Source: JAWLDV01 sp046537975 (lineage in GTDB: Bacteria > Desulfobacterota > Desulfobulbia > Desulfobulbales > SURF-16). Taken from it: a stretch of 17,329 bases of DNA. The translations under genes and the position numbers were made by a program. How positions within the stretch are numbered: position 1 is the stretch's first letter; the number at the start of each line of letters is the position of its first letter. The DNA lies in NCBI GenBank assembly GCA_046537975.1, contig JBKHJR010000062.1:1-17329 (forward strand). The letters are read 5' to 3'. The notes beneath the pieces are model-generated. The model saw only the letters and a list, made by a program, of their open reading frames with translations, did not search any database and had not been told where the DNA came from. This document shows, one piece after another, positions 14,884 through 17,329 of this stretch.

Positions 14884-15741
14884 TTATTCAGTGTTTCCAC
14901 CCTTAAACACTTCAAGTGCCTTTTTATAAACCTGGGAACGGGAAATATTCAAATCCACTGCTATATGGTGAACAACTTCTTTCAGCGACATATCAGTGTG
15001 ATCCCTGTGCCATCTCAATAATTCCTCAAGATCACCGGTGTCAATCCCTTGCTGCTTTTCAGCCCCGGAAATAATCACCACGCATTCACCCTTAATTTTG
15101 TTCCTGCGACTTAATGCAAGCTCCAATACGGATAAATCCTGCCTTAACAGTTCCTCATGGATTTTAGTCAGTTCTCTGGCCAGGAAAGCAGGTCTATCAC
15201 CCAATATGTCCAGGCAATCCTTGACGGCAGCCTGGAGGCGATTAGCGGATTCAAAAAAAACCAGATTCTCCTGATGCCGGGCATAAGCAGTAAGAAGCTT
15301 GCGGCGTTGACCCCGCCTGGAAGGAAGAAATCCCAGAAAAATAAAAGGAGTCTGGACAAAACCAGACACACTAAGGGCGGTTGTTAAAGAGGAAGGACCA
15401 GGTATCGGCAGTACCGGGATTTTCTCTTCGTAACACCTTTTGACCAGGATAGAGCCGGGATCGGATACCGCCGGAGTTCCAGCATCGGAAACCAGGGCAA
15501 TGTCTGTACCTTCAAGAAGCTTGACCACAATTTCCTCAGCCCTTTGCCTTTCTTTATCTTTATAATAACTTATCAGGGGCTTGGAAATGGCCAGGTGACC
15601 GAGAAGCTTCTGGGTCCTTCTGGTATCCTCAGAAACGATTATCCCTGCAGCCCTGAGGATTTCAACAGCCCTGTAAGTTATATCACCCAGGTTGCCGATA
15701 GGGGTTGCAACAACATATAATTTTCCGGTATTTTCAACCAT
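14884..15741 (-). CDS. rsmI: 16S rRNA 2'-O-methyltransferase RsmI
   Basis: Methylates the ribose of C1402 (E. coli numbering) in the decoding centre of 16S rRNA. The 285 residues match family length. Characteristic stretches are LYVVATPIGNLGDITYRAVEIL at the N-terminus, SEDTRRTQKLL, the SAM-binding core ALVSDAGTPAVSDPG (about 82-96), PIPGPSSLTTALSVSG, FIFLGFLP and VFFESANRL, then ARELTKIHEE. A helical C-terminal domain ends in an HTH-like MSLKEVVHHIAVDLNISRSQVYKKAL. It is transcribed away from the permease, separated by 366 bases, and has only a weak ribosome binding site. It is probably monocistronic, because a promoter-like sequence follows before rlmE. Confidence 0.97.
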   Translation of the reverse strand: MVENTGKLYVVATPIGNLGDITYRAVEILRAAGIIVSEDTRRTQKLLGHLAISKPLISYYKDKERQRAEEIVVKLLEGTDIALVSDAGTPAVSDPGSILVKRCYEEKIPVLPIPGPSSLTTALSVSGFVQTPFIFLGFLPSRRGQRRKLLTAYARHQENLVFFESANRLQAAVKDCLDILGDRPAFLARELTKIHEELLRQDLSVLELALSRRNKIKGECVVIISGAEKQQGIDTGDLEELLRWHRDHTDMSLKEVVHHIAVDLNISRSQVYKKALEVFKGGNTE

Positions 15742-15796
15742 TATCTATTTCAGTATTGAGATCTGGAAAGGGTCTGAAACATTTTTTAACTATTAT

Positions 15797-15942
15797 TATC
15801 AACTAAAATCACATGAAGCCTTTATATCCGAAAAACACTGAGTCTGCGAAGAAAAACCGTAAATTAAAGCTATTAACCTCGCTCCCATTGTAATCTTCGT
15901 GGTAAATTGCTCTTATCGAAAAGCCATGAATTTTAGTTGATA
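15797..15942. repeat. 13-bp inverted repeat bounding 146 bp
   Basis: TATCAACTAAAAT at 15797-15809 is exactly inverted at 15930-15942. Inside the arms the similarity continues with CATG and GC after a one-base slip (CACATGAAGC on the left, TCATGGC on the right read inverted). It may be a small non-autonomous element or a pair of binding sites; no coding capacity. Confidence 0.5.
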
Positions 15943-15994
15943 TATTTTATTAAGTCTTAAATAATACCATCATAGCCTTGATTTTCATTTTTAA

Positions 15995-16024
15995 TTGAGA
16001 AAAGCAAAAAAATAGTAACATAAT
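15995..16024 (+). promoter_or_regulatory. Candidate promoter for the permease gene
   Basis: TTGAGA at 15995-16000 and CATAAT at 16019-16024 match the sigma-70 boxes at 5 of 6 bases each, with an 18-base spacer. Transcription would begin near 16031, leaving a leader of about 77 bases before the ATG at 16108. No known metal-regulator operator was recognised. Confidence 0.42.
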
Positions 16025-16107
16025 CAGGCTGTCGATTCATCATAACTCGAACTTTGTTACTGGAAAGAAGATCGACGATTTAACTCTGGAAATCGAATTT
16101 ATTTATC

Positions 16108-17184
16108 ATGACGGAATTATGGAAATTATTACTTGATTCTGGTTTTGCTGCTTGGGAAATGCTTTTGGAAGCATCCCCTTATATGATACTCGGCCTGTTT
16201 ATAGGAGGTATCATAAAGGTATACATGCCTTCCGAGTTCATCATAAAACATCTGGGGACCGGCAGAATCAGTTCTGTGGTCAAGGCTTCCCTCCTTGGCA
16301 TCCCTCTTCCCCTATGTTCCTGCAGTGTCCTGCCTACAGCCGCATCCTTGAAAAAACAGGGGGCCAACAGAGGGGCCACCACCGCCTTCCTGATCTCAAC
16401 TCCTGAATCAGGTATAGATTCCATCTCGATTTCTTATGCCATGCTTGACCCTATTTTGACTGTGGCCCGGCCGGTAGCCGCTTTCGTAACTGCGTTTGTC
16501 TCCGGAGTTACGGAAAACCTGCTCAAGCCCCCCAATGAACCGGCGCTCTTCGTTGAAGAGGCAGACAGTGAATGTGCCTGCGGCAGCACCTGCAGCACCG
16601 CAGATGATCAGATCGGAGAAGAAGCATTCCATCATAAGCTGATCTCAGGAATAAAATATGCTTTTGATGATCTCTGGGGTGACCTGGCTTTTTTGTTTTT
16701 CATCGGCGTAATTATCGGAGGGATTATTACCAGTCTGATTCCCGAAGATCTTATCAAGAGTTATCTGGGCGGTGGAATCAAATCCATGCTCTTAATGCTT
16801 CTGGCAGGTGTACCTTTATACATTTGTGCTACCGCCTCGACACCTATAGCTGCAGCCCTGATCCTGAAGGGTGTTAGCCCCGGCGCCGCCCTGGTTTTCC
16901 TTCTGGCAGGTCCAGCCACCAATGTAACCTCTCTCTCTGTTCTGCTCGGTGTCATAGGTAAAAGAGGCACCGTACTTTATCTCTCTACTATAGCAGTTTG
17001 CTCACTTCTGTTCGGCCTTCTCATCGACGTCCTGTATAACGCATATAATATAGACCCCCAGGTAGTTGTGGGTAAGGCTGCTGAATTAGTCCCGGAACCC
17101 GTCCAGTTAATCTCAGCTTTACTGCTTATCATTCTCTCGGTAAAGCCGCTTTATCGAAAATTCATACCGGCTGCTACGGCCTGA
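16108..17184 (+). CDS. SO_0444/ArsP-type permease (putative metal or metalloid efflux)
   Basis: An inner-membrane permease of the DUF318/ArsP superfamily, SO_0444 branch, annotated in relatives as Cu/Zn efflux. The 358 residues form two inverted halves. The first contains GIPLPLCSCSVLPTAASLKKQGANRGA with C70 and C72, then TTAFLISTPESGIDSISISYAMLDP. The second contains the echo GVPLYICATASTPIAAALILKG with C240, then LAGPATNVTSLSVL. Between them a soluble loop (about 140-180) has C156, C158 and C162 (SECACGSTC) and H175/H176, a plausible metal-sensing or delivery site. Eight or more membrane helices are evident. The ATG is chosen by family fit; the nearest purine-rich element is some distance upstream. 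It stands alone and divergent from rsmI. The transported ion (Cu, Zn or an organoarsenical) cannot be decided from sequence. Confidence 0.88.
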   Translation: MTELWKLLLDSGFAAWEMLLEASPYMILGLFIGGIIKVYMPSEFIIKHLGTGRISSVVKASLLGIPLPLCSCSVLPTAASLKKQGANRGATTAFLISTPESGIDSISISYAMLDPILTVARPVAAFVTAFVSGVTENLLKPPNEPALFVEEADSECACGSTCSTADDQIGEEAFHHKLISGIKYAFDDLWGDLAFLFFIGVIIGGIITSLIPEDLIKSYLGGGIKSMLLMLLAGVPLYICATASTPIAAALILKGVSPGAALVFLLAGPATNVTSLSVLLGVIGKRGTVLYLSTIAVCSLLFGLLIDVLYNAYNIDPQVVVGKAAELVPEPVQLISALLLIILSVKPLYRKFIPAATA

Positions 17185-17329
17185 TTCTCTGGCTGAAAAA
17201 TTCCAGGAAAGGATTAGGCACACAAAGTATGCGGGAGGATATCCCAGATTAAACTGAAACCCATCTTCAATGAAACGGACACTGGCATCAAGCGGATGTT
17301 CAGTTCCGAGAGCGGTCGGGGTATTGGAG

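Larger units (their letters stand above)
15742..16107. other. AT-rich divergent intergenic region between rsmI and the permease
   Basis: No gene is supported. The stretch must contain the rsmI promoter (minus) and the permease promoter (plus). It holds a 13-bp inverted repeat with arms 120 bases apart, a reasonable plus-strand promoter, and interlaced short inverted repeats in the permease leader; these are listed separately. A 26-codon ATG frame at 15813-15893 has no ribosome binding site and is not called. Confidence 0.7.

Noticed and set aside
15813..15893. 26-codon ATG frame in the rsmI-permease gap
   Set aside because: No ribosome binding site, lies inside an inverted-repeat segment, no distinctive composition.

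Overview
The window looks like core chromosome from a Gram-negative bacterium of the Desulfobacterota (former Deltaproteobacteria) or a close relative. This is an inference. It rests on a DUF4416 protein, a PomA-type MotA, a J-domain protein of a type I associate with this group, a Bax-like lipoprotein glucosaminidase and the order rlmE-yebC-ruvC-ruvA-ruvB. No rRNA, tRNA, CRISPR array or intact mobile element was seen.

Layout. 1-626 holds a collapsed, frameshifted remnant that looks like an integron-type tyrosine recombinase, followed by non-coding DNA. 627-1358 (+) is an unrecognised helical protein, convergent with everything that follows. 1425-4914 (-) is a four-gene unit, in transcription order: a 69-residue protein with a good ribosome binding site, a J-domain protein with four MshEN-like repeats, an M48 membrane metalloprotease with TPRs, and cobO. 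5053-5961 (-) is a lipoprotein glucosaminidase with a hexapeptide repeat tract. 6150-10991 (-) is a compact run: panB, motA, motB, an N-acetyltransferase-like protein, DUF4416 and a YhcC-type radical SAM protein. 11100-14685 (-) is rlmE-yebC-ruvC-ruvA-ruvB, with a likely promoter ahead of rlmE. 14884-15741 (-) is rsmI. 16108-17184 (+) is an SO_0444/ArsP-type metal permease, divergent from rsmI across a 366-base AT-rich spacer.

Function. Most genes are housekeeping: Holliday junction processing (RuvABC), rRNA methylation (RlmE, RsmI), translation (YebC), pantothenate synthesis (PanB), cobalamin adenosylation (CobO) and the flagellar stator (MotAB). The least ordinary item is the J-domain protein. 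Its C-terminal half has four repeats of 28-29 residues whose consensus and spacing match the c-di-GMP-binding MshEN motif, which suggests a second-messenger-responsive co-chaperone. I did not find a clear undescribed defence or mobile system.
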